NCBI GenBank assembly: GCA_037349105.1
Contig: JAYJMM010000106.1
Span: 1,240,001-1,304,000 of the forward strand
DNA: 64,000 nt
From: Limnomonas spitsbergensis
Lineage: Eukaryota; Chlorophyta; Chlorophyceae; Chlamydomonadales
Direction of reading: 5' to 3'
The notes under the pieces were generated by a model that saw only the letters and a program-made list of their open reading frames with translations, searched no databases and had not been told where the DNA came from. Position numbers and translations under genes: made by a program. How positions within the stretch are numbered: position 1 is the stretch's first letter; every line of letters begins with the position of its first letter. Below are positions 35,301 to 41,460 of this stretch, one piece after another.

Positions 35301-35717
35301 GTAGAGGGCGTCACGCCCTCCTCCATCTCATTCAACATAATCTCACAGACGAACAAGTCGAAGACGAAAGCAGAGGTGGCGCAGACGACCCCGAGACACT
35401 CCCGTCACAAGGTGCTGTCAATCGCTGCGGCAGTGCCGGCCGGTGGAGCGACCTCCGCTGCTGCAGCAGCAGCCTCAACTGTTTCCGCTAACACCGGTCA
35501 AGCGCTGGGCGGCTCTCCGCGAACGACAGGCGCCTTCTCGTTTACGAAAACGTCTGTTAGCGAGCCGGACAGGGCAGATTTGTGCCCCGCGTCCGCCGGG
35601 GCTGCGGCAGGCCGACTGGCGGAGGGGGCGGGCTTGCCGTCTGCTGCAAACGGTGGCGGTGGCGACGAGGACGCAGCCCGCCAAGTGAAGCCGGGATGTG
35701 GCTGTGTTGTATCGTAA
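2190..35717 (+). CDS. Complete H-NOX (soluble-type) guanylate cyclase gene, 15 exons, 1264 aa, CaaX C-terminus
   Basis: Predicted to sense NO through heme and make a cyclic nucleotide, probably cGMP. Spliced exons: 2190-2335, 3856-4081, 5327-5482, 6289-6506, 8068-8194, 9257-9788, 11370-11478, 15034-15156, 16546-16635, 19451-19568, 20944-21042, 21744-21944, 29659-29787, 30988-31370, 34580-35717. All phases match and the sum is 3795 nt. Domain order follows animal sGC beta: H-NOX (1-185), linker, HNOBA (250-505, with a low-complexity insert at 325-425), signalling helix (506-545), class III cyclase (547-750), Ser/Ala/Gln-rich tail to 1264. Seen: proximal heme His105, YxSxR at 134-138, metal Asp576 and Asp621, Asn697 and Arg701 of the catalytic site. 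The tail ends CGCVVS, a prenylation box not found in the canonical animal alpha/beta sGC subunits. Coding is only about 11% of the 33.5 kb span. Family assignment is very secure; tail exons and exon 4 are the least certain parts. Confidence 0.93.
2455..3355 (+). repeat. 48-bp minisatellite, cyclase intron 1
   Basis: About 19 units containing GATAGCTAGGTGGTTGATAC and ATGGCTGCATGGGGCATTGG. The unit length is a multiple of three and stops are rare, so long frames appear on both strands. Confidence 0.95.
3385..3840 (+). repeat. 16-bp minisatellite, cyclase intron 1
   Basis: About 28 units of ATGCACCACATGGCTC with CCTGGCCC variants, running up to the exon 2 acceptor. Confidence 0.95.
3856..4081 (+). 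CDS. Cyclase exon 2: H-NOX core with heme-ligand histidine
   Basis: Residues 49-124. [13 protein letters not shown] and [12 protein letters not shown] align with sGC beta1. LDDLHQHLA carries the axial heme ligand His, which falls at residue 105, the same number as in beta1. Acceptor CTGCAG, donor CAG|GTAACC, phase 0 end. The exon 3' end is partially duplicated about 80 bp downstream (4165-4235). Confidence 0.92.
4326..4494. mobile_element. hAT-like MITE, copy 1, with 8-bp TSD
   Basis: A 153-bp element (4334-4486) with near-perfect ~15-bp terminal inverted repeats (CAGAGCTGTGCCATT against GGGCACAGCACTG) is flanked by the direct repeat GTTACATT (4326-4333, 4487-4494). Eight-base TSDs and CAG ends are typical of hAT transposons. 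Non-coding, inside cyclase intron 2. Confidence 0.8.
4590..5326 (+). repeat. 121-bp array copying the exon 3 acceptor
   Basis: About four full units plus degenerate copies. Each holds CTGCATGTCACACCCGGA.. TCACGTTACACTTCTACTC, the counterpart of the exon 3 junction CTGCAG|GTCACACCCGAATC, with the AG changed to AT in the regular units. Confidence 0.85.
5327..5482 (+). CDS. Cyclase exon 3: H-NOX YxSxR segment
   Basis: Residues 125-176. [14 protein letters not shown] holds the heme-propionate motif Tyr134-x-Ser136-x-Arg138. The position that is a distal Tyr in O2-binding H-NOX proteins is Ile144, as in NO-selective sGC. Acceptor CTGCAG. Donor placed at GAA|GTGAGA because phase 0 then joins exon 4; a read-through of a few codons is the alternative. 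Confidence 0.88.
5846..6200 (+). pseudogene. Three degenerate copies of exon 4 start
   Basis: Copies starting 5850, 5996 and 6142 read [32 protein letters not shown] and a variant, each followed by TAG. They have good CAG acceptors. The fourth copy is the exon used in the model. Confidence 0.7.
6289..6506 (+). CDS. Cyclase exon 4: linker between H-NOX and HNOBA
   Basis: Residues 177-249, starting [16 protein letters not shown] and continuing Ala/Pro-rich. No family match was recognised; it is placed by phase (0 in, 2 out) and by a strong donor GTGAGT at 6507. The acceptor is an unusual TTTAAG. Three earlier copies of its first ~50 nt end in TAG; only this last copy has CTGCAG instead of CTGTAG and stays open. 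Confidence 0.65.
7220..8067 (+). repeat. ~42-bp array copying the exon 5 acceptor, fused to CCCTAAA
   Basis: About 16 units of CACAGGTGCTGTAC-TTCCC followed by CCCTAAACCCT-CAAAACT. The first part equals the exon 5 acceptor plus 16 exon bases; the second is telomere-like. The last unit is the real junction. Confidence 0.9.
8068..8194 (+). CDS. Cyclase exon 5: start of HNOBA domain
   Basis: Residues 249-291. [18 protein letters not shown] aligns with sGC beta1 AFPFHIIFDRDLVVTQCG. Acceptor CACAG; the preceding intron is a tandem array of this same acceptor plus the first ~16 exon bases. Donor AAG|GTTTGC is weak but in phase with exon 6. Confidence 0.9.
8206..8373. mobile_element. hAT-like MITE, copy 2, with 8-bp TSD
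   Basis: A 152-bp relative of copy 1 (8214-8365), ends CAGTGCTGTGCC and GCGCAGCACTG, flanked by GTGTCATG on both sides. Located 20 bp after exon 5. The two copies share the internal GTGACTGAGACTCAGCT. Confidence 0.82.
8386..8600 (-). repeat. Dispersed ~200-bp element, copy 1
   Basis: On the minus strand it contains CCAATTGGGACCAAAC, a CTGGTGGC block and GTAGCTGACATGTAGCTGAG. Same-family copies on the + strand are at about 23575-23740 and 63795-63945. The ends share GGCTAC in inverted orientation, so it may be a MITE. Confidence 0.55.
9145..9262 (-). mobile_element. SINE-like element ending at exon 6 acceptor
   Basis: A 98-bp element (9155-9252), running from GTAACGGCGCGGATGTGG to a (CTTT)n tail, is flanked by the 10-bp repeat GCAGGTGCAT. 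The right repeat is the exon 6 acceptor plus first exon bases, so the insertion duplicated the splice site. Confidence 0.75.
9257..9788 (+). CDS. Cyclase exon 6: HNOBA middle with large low-complexity insert
   Basis: Residues 292-469. Begins [17 protein letters not shown] (sGC LVRPHVDISFHGIL). About 100 residues rich in Ser, Gly, Ala and Arg are inserted, then LLQLKGQML at 430 matches the conserved LRLKGQMIY. Acceptor TCGCAG is the right-hand target duplication of a SINE-like element. Donor CAG|GTACTT. Confidence 0.88.
9815..11110 (+). repeat. 8/16-bp CCCATGCA/CCCATGCT satellite, intron 6
   Basis: Long run of CCCATGCAC and CCCATGCTC octamers. It yields long Pro/Cys/His or Met/Gly/Ala/Trp frames on both strands; none is a gene. 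Confidence 0.95.
11255..11369 (+). repeat. Exon 7 acceptor copies
   Basis: Two units GTGT(A/C)GGGCTGCAC and GTCGGCTACCCTAACC before the genuine GTGCAG|GGCTGCACACC. A partial internal exon 7 copy GGAGGGGCTGGCAGGGCTT is at about 11863. Confidence 0.75.
11370..11478 (+). CDS. Cyclase exon 7: end of HNOBA domain
   Basis: Residues 469-505. [25 protein letters not shown] aligns with sGC SILFLCSPSV...RRGLYLSDIPLHD. Acceptor GTGCAG, donor ACAG|GTGCGG. Two junction copies precede it at 11255-11369. Confidence 0.9.
12005..13350 (+). repeat. 30-bp minisatellite, intron 7
   Basis: About 45 units built on GGCAGGAATCTGAGGGTGAA. In frame it reads a [10 protein letters not shown] decapeptide for over 400 residues; rejected as coding. 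Confidence 0.95.
13405..14270 (+). repeat. TTGAGGCA / TTGTGGCA satellite, intron 7
   Basis: Nested units of GGCAGTTGTGGCAGTTGAGG and CACATTGA. Minus strand reads Cys-Leu-Asn/His repeats, not a zinc-binding protein. Confidence 0.93.
14895..15033 (+). repeat. Exon 8 acceptor copies
   Basis: Three units of GCTGACCCTCCTGTCAT with CATGTGCAGGAG(C/T)GTGGA; the last is the used acceptor. Confidence 0.65.
15034..15156 (+). CDS. Cyclase exon 8: signalling helix / coiled coil
   Basis: Residues 505-546. A helical Leu/Glu-rich stretch ends [11 protein letters not shown], matching the EDEKKKTDTLLY helix that couples sensor and cyclase domains. Acceptor GTGCAG, donor ACAG|GTGGGT. Confidence 0.9.
15295..15535 (+). 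repeat. Short CTTCAGCTACA repeats, intron 8
   Basis: About 18 degenerate units of CTACACTTCAG/CTTCATCTACA. Confidence 0.85.
15775..16545 (+). repeat. ~19-bp CCTGCCTCCAGATTCACA repeats with two exon 9 pseudo-copies
   Basis: Degenerate repeats. At 16443 a copy of exon 9 reads [10 protein letters not shown] after a GTGCAG acceptor; near 16285 a weaker one reads [10 protein letters not shown]. The true exon reads [10 protein letters not shown]. Confidence 0.75.
16546..16635 (+). CDS. Cyclase exon 9: cyclase domain entry
   Basis: Residues 546-576. [14 protein letters not shown] and FDMVTIMFT match the start of class III cyclase domains. The exon ends in GA, the first two bases of the first metal-binding Asp codon (FT-D-IVDFT), completed by exon 10. 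Donor GTGAGT. Confidence 0.92.
16632..16698 (+). mobile_element. Truncated SINE-like element at exon 9 donor
   Basis: A 43-bp (GAAA)n-bearing fragment flanked by the 12-bp direct repeat CCGAGTGAGTAT. The left copy contains the last four bases of exon 9 and its donor. Confidence 0.65.
16700..18755 (+). repeat. 34-bp minisatellite, intron 9
   Basis: About 60 units of GGCTGGCTGCTGAGAGC and TGCTGCTGGCAGGGGG. G-run in every unit. Gives a 745-residue minus-strand frame of Pro/Gln/Ser repeats, rejected. Confidence 0.95.
19075..19450 (+). pseudogene. Three degenerate copies of exon 10 start
   Basis: Copies near 19078, 19236 and 19339 read [25 protein letters not shown] and [14 protein letters not shown], against [13 protein letters not shown] in exon 10. 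The second and third have TTGCAG acceptors; the first does not. They are separated by C-rich spacers. Confidence 0.8.
19451..19568 (+). CDS. Cyclase exon 10: first metal-binding loop
   Basis: Residues 576-615. Splicing restores [12 protein letters not shown] (metal Asp576), followed by [20 protein letters not shown], the conserved NxLYxxFD helix. Acceptor TTGCAG, donor AAG|GTGTGA. Degenerate copies of its 5' part lie upstream and of its 3' part downstream. Confidence 0.93.
19600..20385 (+). pseudogene. Copies of exon 10 end with donor
   Basis: About six units of roughly 125 bp. Each repeats ATGCCGCCCATGGA.. through GATGTGTGGAAG|GTGTGA with point changes and deletions; the early ones stay readable ([12 protein letters not shown]...). 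Confidence 0.8.
20412..20520 (+). mobile_element. SINE-like element in cyclase intron 10
   Basis: Full-length ~95-bp copy, (GAAA)n then CGCAGCTTGGGCCGAAGCC, flanked by TGGCCGA direct repeats. Confidence 0.65.
20563..20940 (+). pseudogene. Three copies of exon 11 start separated by CCCTAAA
   Basis: Copies at about 20563, 20700 and 20797 read [36 protein letters not shown] and [18 protein letters not shown], then break off. Between the second and third are four perfect CCCTAAA heptamers (20757-20784). Confidence 0.85.
20944..21042 (+). CDS. Cyclase exon 11: second metal-binding loop
   Basis: Residues 616-648. [18 protein letters not shown] carries Asp621 (second metal ligand) and Asp617 at the base-selecting position that is Glu in guanylate cyclases. 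Acceptor GTGCAG, donor CAG|GTGAGC. Three shorter copies precede it. Confidence 0.93.
21744..21944 (+). CDS. Cyclase exon 12: catalytic core
   Basis: Residues 649-715. [17 protein letters not shown] and [17 protein letters not shown] are unmistakable class III cyclase motifs, with transition-state Asn697 and Arg701. Ser690 occupies the position of the guanine-selecting Cys. Donor CAG|GTAAGA. Confidence 0.95.
21938..22121 (+). mobile_element. SINE-like element at exon 12 donor
   Basis: An insertion of about 160 bp starting GAGAGAAAGAAAGATA is flanked by CAGCCAGGTAA. The left copy is the exon 12 end plus donor; the right copy is a second donor 173 bp downstream, directly before the 108-bp junction array. 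Confidence 0.7.
22126..23505 (+). repeat. 108-bp array copying exon 12 end
   Basis: About 12 units. Each includes GAGAGCCACGGGCTGCCCGG and ATCCACATC(A/G)GCCAAGTA, equivalent to the exon 12 end and donor with CAG|GT changed to CAAGT. The period is 36 codons, giving a spurious 508-residue frame. Confidence 0.92.
23575..23740 (+). repeat. Dispersed ~200-bp element, copy 2
   Basis: Matches copy 1 over the GGGACCAAAC and CTGACATGTAGCTGAG blocks; followed by an A-rich run. Confidence 0.55.
23955..24400 (+). repeat. 14-bp GATGCAAGCCCTAA array, intron 12
   Basis: About 31 units; CCCTAA is part of the unit. Confidence 0.95.
24418..24475 (+). pseudogene. Degraded copy of exon 13 start
   Basis: GGGAAGAAGTATTTGATTCA parallels exon 13 GGGGAGAAGTACGTGATTCA and is preceded by CATATTAATGAT (exon: TGTATTCATAAC). 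It lies at the left edge of the 28-bp array, 5.2 kb before the real exon. Confidence 0.75.
24480..29635 (+). repeat. 28-bp array of about 180 units, intron 12
   Basis: CTGCACCCCGTAACCCTTAT plus CCCTAAAC, with TTAAC, TTATC and TTCAC variants, over 5.1 kb without long interruption. Higher-order duplications are visible (for example blocks with CCCATAACC at 26908 and 27327). Confidence 0.97.
29659..29787 (+). CDS. Cyclase exon 13: end of cyclase domain, GC donor
   Basis: Residues 716-758. [16 protein letters not shown] and METYLI match the conserved C-terminal strand (RGxxxxKGKGxxxTYFL). The best donor is the GC type, CAG|GCAAGT, in phase with exon 14. A degraded copy of the exon start lies 5.2 kb upstream near 24418-24470. 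Confidence 0.9.
29788..30240 (+). repeat. Exon 13 end and GC donor repeated
   Basis: Four copies of CACCAGGCAGCCTGGCTGTT followed by GCAGGCAAGTAGT (near 29890, 30012, 30105, 30190), the later ones diverged. Each carries the GC donor or a variant. The remainder to 30987 is AT-rich intron with no features seen. Confidence 0.85.
30988..31370 (+). CDS. Cyclase exon 14: Ser/Arg-rich tail
   Basis: Residues 759-886. Ser/Arg/Pro-rich with several SRxxS-type runs; no domain recognised. Acceptor CCGCAG, donor ACAG|GTGGGT, phase 2 out, matching exon 15. Supported by phase, codon-like composition and position only. Confidence 0.72.
31371..31670 (+). repeat. GTGGGTAGCTGAG + TTTAGGG array from exon 14 donor
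   Basis: Units begin with the exon 14 donor GTGGGTAGCTGAGGTGGG and continue TTTAGGGTTTAGGG. A small copy of the exon end (GATGATGGTCGG) is at 31730. Confidence 0.85.
32160..32790 (+). repeat. TTTAGGG-linked and 50-bp arrays, intron 14
   Basis: 32170-32410: units of GGACCCTTGGTCACGTGG plus GGGTTTAGGG. 32572-32790: five 50-bp units with CTTCAGCTACACTTCGGCTA. 32800-34550 is intron with scattered A- and C-runs and no supported feature. Confidence 0.88.
34580..35717 (+). CDS. Cyclase exon 15: terminal tail with CaaX box
   Basis: Residues 886-1264, ending at TAA 35715-35717. Gln-, Ala- and Ser-rich low complexity, no recognised domain. The last residues KPGCGCVVS form a CaaX motif (C-V-V-S, farnesyl type) with a second Cys two residues upstream that could be palmitoylated. 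Acceptor ATTGCAG. A short optional exon near 34155-34205 before it cannot be excluded. Confidence 0.8.
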
Positions 35718-35807
35718 TCTCTGATCAGCGGCCGTAAAAATTAAATGGGGAAATTTAGGGGGGAAACAAGAATTAGCGTTCGTGATTTGTGACCAGGGCC
35801 GTGATGC

Positions 35808-35812
35808 TGTAA
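35808..35812 (+). terminator. Poly(A) signal TGTAA of the cyclase gene
   Basis: TGTAA about 90 nt after the stop codon. TGTAA is the usual volvocalean poly(A) signal, so it both ends gene 1 and supports a chlorophycean host. Confidence 0.6.
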
Positions 35813-36344
35813 CATATAGGAAAGGGAGGATGGGGGTGGCAATGATATTCATAATAAGACAAAAATTATAATACGTGGCCTTGGACAAAGGGTGTACAAT
35901 GAGCGTGGCTGAAGCTGAAGTGTTGCACATTCTTATCGAATCCACTTAACATAGCCTGCAAGAGAGTGTTTGATGCCCCAACAGCATCCTGGCATCTGGG
36001 AGTGTAACGCCTTTGGGCCACGGTTGTTAGGTAGCTTGCTGAACTTAGGAGCGTTGCTTCCGTGGCTCCTTATTCTGTAAGATGTAACAAACTGGATGAT
36101 ATCTGTCCCCTGGTTCCGTCTCCTTGGTGAAATAGAATGGTCGGGATTTGGACAGAGGTCATCGCATGGCGGTACCATGCCAAAGGTGTGGTGCGCATCT
36201 TCTAAGAGTAGCGATGGGCCGGATGACTCTTCATTTGAAATGCTAGAAGTCTCTTCCCCTCTTTTCTGCTATTATGGTATATAATGATGGACAAAATGAG
36301 AACGTCCAAGCTCACCCAACCCCATACCCGACATTTCAGCAACC

Positions 36345-36740
36345 TCCCCTACACTCTAAATATCCACCTGCTCTTCAAACTTTAAGTATCCACCTGCTCC
36401 TCAAACTTTAAGTATCCACCTGCTCTTTAAACTTTAAGTATCCACCTGCTCTTCAAACTTTAAGTATCCACCTGCTCTTCAAACTTTAAGTATCCACCTG
36501 CTCTTCAAACTTTAAGTATCCACCTGCTCTTCAAACTTTAAGTATCCACCTGCTCTTCAAACTTTAAGTATCCACCTGCTCTTCAAACTTTAAGTATCCA
36601 CCTGTTCTTCAAACTTTAAGTATCCACCTGCTCTTCAAACTTTAAGTATCCACCTGCTCTTCAAACTTTAAGTATCCACCTGCTCTTCAAACTTTAAATA
36701 TCCACCTGCTCTTCAAACTTTAAGTATCCACCTGCCCCTT
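36345..36740 (+). repeat. 26-bp array between the convergent genes
   Basis: About 14 units of CTCTTCAAACTTTAAGTATC-CACCTG, then degenerate ACAAGCTCCCCTAAA motifs to about 37150. Other short arrays in the intergenic part: CCCTTGTCTGT (38282-38330), TGATTGGATTGAA (38440-38522) and GCCATGCAGACGTTG (39600-39735). Confidence 0.93.
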
Positions 36741-39325
36741 CAACCCTGAATTATCCTAAGCTCCCCTCAAATCAGAACCCCACATGTCCACAAGCTCCCC
36801 CGCAAGCTCCCCTAAAACGGTATACCTCTTCATTTTACAAGCTCCCCTAAATCCTTGATCCTACTTTTTCACAAGCTCCCCTCAACTGAAAATCACCAAA
36901 AACTCCCACAAACCCACAATTCCAAATATAATTACGCTCCCCCTAACCCTCAATTTCACAAGCTCCCGTAAACCCTAAAACCTTAAATTGTAAAAGCTCA
37001 TATGAACCCCGAATTCTAAGTTTACAGAAGCTCCCGTTTATACAGGCAACCCTGCAATTAACCCTAAATTTCCACGGGCTCTCCCAAAATCCTCAACCCA
37101 AGATTTCTACAAGCTCCCCTCAACCCTAAACTTTATGTTCCCGCAAGCTACCTTAACGTTGAATGCTGACGGCTGGGGGGGGGAGAGGGGCATCACCAAA
37201 CACAGTCACGGGGCTTGCTTGTTGAGGGTAGTATCTTGAGGGACAGGGGAGTCAGTCTCCCCTCCCATTTGCAAATGGACAATTGTTGTTGTTGTTGTTG
37301 TTGTTGTTTGGAGGGTGGGGACTTCTTTCCTTTGGTTTCTCTTGTGCCTTCTCTCTTCAATTCTCTATCAGACTTTTTGTTTGCCGACGTGGCGGAGCTT
37401 TATCTTTGAACAGGGCCCAGAGGTGCAACGTCAATAGATTCCAACGCCCTGAATTTGGGTGGCTCAGATTGGTAATAGTCTCCGGGATAGAATCAGTTTG
37501 AGACTACAGTATCGTCACTGCCCGTTTATAAAGAGTTGGGTGAAAACGTCCGTCAGAAAAGTCGACGCTTTAAACTGCGGTCATCCTAAACTGCGGTCAT
37601 CCTAAACTGCGGTCAGCCTGCTCCTCAACCTTGCACAAGCTGTTCACACTGTTCAGTTCAGCAGTTCGCTAGAGGGTCCTGCCCTCAGAAAGTGTAACCA
37701 GTGTCGGGGGGGGCGGTTTCGGAGCAAAAATGAATCTGCGAGCACTGAACCGGAGACGACTCGCAAGTCTTTAGAGGGGACAAACTGACGGTTAGGAGCG
37801 CAGTGAAAAGTCCAATAGCTGCTGGACAAAGGGGTGCTCCAGGGTAACGAGGAGCATCAGAAGCTAAAGCGGAGGTCAGGGTGGGTGGGTTCGAAAGTTC
37901 ACGCTTGGACGTAAGAGGAAAACTTTCCGACGAAACGTCTTTCATGGGCTTTTAGCTCATTCACACCCCATTAAGGGGTTAAGGGTTACGATCGAGCATT
38001 TCCACATTTTTAGCCCCTTCAATCCTTCAGGTTTGTGCATTAATATGCTCTAACCTTGCTCCTGCTAGAAAACAACCAAGGGATCGGGGATGGGCAGGTC
38101 CCCCAGGCGATGCCACAGGCTTCCAGATGTACTGCAGGGACAGCCATGGCAGTTGATGTTGATTATGGCAGTGACATTACACCTCTGGGCCCTGCTTAAG
38201 AAGGCTCGGATAATGTGGCATGCATCGATGAGGCGTAGAAGTTGCAGAGACCTTTTTCTTTCTTTCTTTTCCAGTATTTTGTCTGTCCCTTGTCTGTCCC
38301 TTGTCTGTCCCTTGTCTGTCCCTTGTCTGGATTTCCTCCGCGTCTTCATTCCTCACGTTTCTGATCTTCCCAACTGAACGGCCAGGCAAGGCGCCCACGA
38401 GCCTATATTTAGCTGGACTCAGAGGTGCAACGTCATAGAATGATTGGATTGAATGATTGGATTGAATGATTGGTTTGAATGATTGGATTGAATGATTGGA
38501 TTGAATGATTGGATTGAATGATTTCAATTTTCAACCCGGGGGAAGGCAACTCAAATGTACGGACTGGCTCATCAAACCTGACTCATTTACCCTAAATAAG
38601 TCAATAACGTCACACCTCTGGGCCCTCTCAAAGCTCGTCCGCGTGGGCGCCCAACTGTTAAGAAGGGAGAAAATAATAAACTAAAAGGAAGAGGGGGGGA
38701 AGGAACGAAAGGAAAGGTCGGGAAGGCAAAGAAGACCAAGTCCGACACCTGAGTTCCATTGGAGACTAGCCCTCAACAAAACCTGCACAAAAAGAAAGTA
38801 CCCTTCATAAGTGCATGCACCAGTTTGCGGGCATATGACCCATGCATCAAATGGGATGCTCTGCTGATCTGTAATAACTTCCCAACCCAACACACGTAGG
38901 TTGTTTTATATTACCCCTGCCAAGCTGCCAATGGCTCTGTCATTGGAACCACTCATACTGTTCATATGAGTGAGAACCCGATCCCAACGTGATCCTACAG
39001 TAAACGCTAGGGCAGCGAAGCTTTCATACATATTTAAACATTTTAACGTATCGTTAGGTCAAGCAGAAAATAGCACCCGTGTTGAACTCGCAACCTACGC
39101 ACAAAAACAAGGGCACCTTTGCACTGCCTTTCCTTTTAGGGGGAGGGGGGTGATTTATTTCTCCTTTGTGTGGCCCTCTCTTTCTTTCCTCCCCCCTCTA
39201 AACTTAACAAGCATTCTTTCTCCCAGGTTCACTGTTTGGCAGCCTCGCAGCCCCAGCCTTTTCAGCAGGGCCCCGAGTGTAATGTCATTGACACACAACA
39301 ACGAGTCAGTGGCACAGGACAGCGT

Positions 39326-39353
39326 TTACAAAGCACGGGTTAACGACGTTACA
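39326..39353 (-). terminator. Possible poly(A) signals of the receptor gene
   Basis: Two TGTAA on the minus strand, the nearest I found downstream of the stop at 40327. A ~1 kb 3'UTR is plausible in green algae, but both lie in a dispersed repeat. Confidence 0.3.
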
Positions 39354-40326
39354 ACTCTGGGCCATGCTGAACTGAAGCTCGGCCACGTTGGCAAACAAAA
39401 AGTCAGTTAGCGAGGCACGGGTAACTGTTGCAACAACTGGCCCATTCCAACAACATATAAATTCCATGCACTGCTTCCACTTCATGATGATAGCTTCCAA
39501 GCTGATGCAACCCCCTAAATAAAGCCAAACTAAATGACTCGAAGTCGCATATGTGTATGTGGATCACGTCAAAATAAAAGCTGGGCCCGCGCGCGGAAGG
39601 GGCCATGCGAAGGCAGCCATGCGGAGGCAACCATGCAGAGGCGGCCATGCAGACGTTGCCATGCAGACATTGCCATGCAGACATTGCCATGCAAACGTTG
39701 CCATGCAGAGGTAGCCATGCAGACGTTGCCATGCCAAGGGGGCATGAGCAAGCAAACTGCATGTATGTACAATACGCAAGGAAAGGCTCGATAACGGAAC
39801 ATAATTGAACCGAGCTGATTCACGCCACCCTCATGATAAAAACAACGAGACATTGGAAACTTGAGCGAACTGAATAGGATTGTTTTTTGGTTCACATGAA
39901 CAACTGTTACTGTCACGGGATTTCCGTACAGGTTGAAACTCCTGTATGTCTGCCTGGCTAAAAACGACCAGCCAGGCCACGGGTGCAAACTTCCGACCGT
40001 GGAAAAGACTTCACCCTACACTAGGCGCACATGTTCGACTTGGACATAGACCCACAGGCCCAAGCAGCGTGGCGCAGAAAGGGGGACTCCGGGCGGAAGT
40101 TAGGGGGTAGCTGCAATGGAACTGAAGTGACGCTGAGCCACGGAGGAAGCAACCACCGGCCAGCAGGTCAGTGTCCCTATCCTTGGTCCAGCCGCTGCGG
40201 CCCACACAAGTTGCCAGCTGTTTCAGTTGTTGCTAACTTCGTCGTAATTGTTGGAGTTTTTGTTGTCATTGTTGCTATTATTCTTGCTACAGTTGCTGAT
40301 GTTGCCACAGTCGCTGCATCTCAGGG

Positions 40327-40433
40327 TCACGGTCCTGTCCCAGACCCCGTGTCTGGTGCAGATGCCGCTACTGTCGGTACATCAGGGACACCAGCGGTGC
40401 CAGCAACCGGCTTGCTGCCTGCAAAAAGCCCAA

Positions 40434-40514
<81 letters not shown>

Positions 40515-41460
40515 GCTGTTGTTGTTGCTGTTGTTGTTGCTGCCACTGTTGCTTGTGCAACGCAGCTTGTGCGCTCAAGCTCTTCTTCATGCGGGCCCAC
40601 GGCGGCGTGTTAGGCTTGCTCACAAGCGCCCGTTCGCCGCCGGGGTCCTTGCTGGGGCGATAGAAATGAACCTGCTTGCCGCCGGGCGCCGCCTGAGCCA
40701 GGTTGCTGGGGACCAGCGGGCCATGAGCAAGGCTGCTGCTGGTGAACGGTACAGGCATCTCGCCGTAGAGAGGCGTGTCGCCGCCGAGGGGTGACTCCGA
40801 AACCACGGGCATATGAGTCATGCTGCCGCACGGGCGCAGCAAGGAGGTTCCGCGCATGCTGCTGGTCGGGAAGATCTGCGGCGGACCCCCGGGGTACAGC
40901 GGCATCCGTGCGCCGCTGGGGAGCAGAATCTGCGACGACGCGTTGTCCGCCGCCGCAGAGGCGGCGGAGTACATCCCCGAGCTTGCAGACTCGGAGTGTG
41001 GCAGGCCCCCTGCGTGGCCCGCCAGGGATCCTTGGGACAAGTAATGGGCGGTGGTCGCTGCGCTGGCTGACTCGGAATGGACAAGGCCGCCGCCGCGGCC
41101 AGCCGCCGCCGCCGCCGCGGCGGCGGCGGCGGCCATGAAGTACATGGCGGACTCTGTCGAGCTGTTGAGATCTGACGAGGGCGGGACTAACAGCCAGGAG
41201 CCATCGTTTCCGTTGCTGTTGCTGTTTCGCGTGAAGAGGGACGGGTCCTGCTGGCCGACTGAGCTTCCATGAACGGTAGTGGGTACGGAGCTGGGAGACC
41301 AGCCGGACATGGTCCCTCCGCCGCCGCTGGTGCGGTGGTGGAGGGAGCCGTGGTGGGATGCGTCGTAGAGAGAGGGGCTCAACGGGGCGGGGGACTGCAT
41401 CGGCATCGCCGACGAGCCGTCGTCCTCGAGGTCTGAGCCATTGGGCACGGCAACAAATAC
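40327..41460 (-). CDS. Glutamate receptor-like terminal exon: poly-Ala and poly-Gln tail
   Basis: Starts VFVAVPNGSDLEDDG after an AAG acceptor. Ser/Gly/Pro-rich, with a run of about 11 Ala and then about 38 near-uninterrupted Gln encoded by mixed CAG/CAA. Ends DTGSGTGP and TGA at 40329-40327. Several long antisense frames over it are shadows of its composition. Confidence 0.82.

Noticed and set aside
40444..40794. Plus-strand poly-Leu/poly-Cys frames
   Set aside because: Antisense shadows of the poly-Gln tract in the receptor terminal exon.
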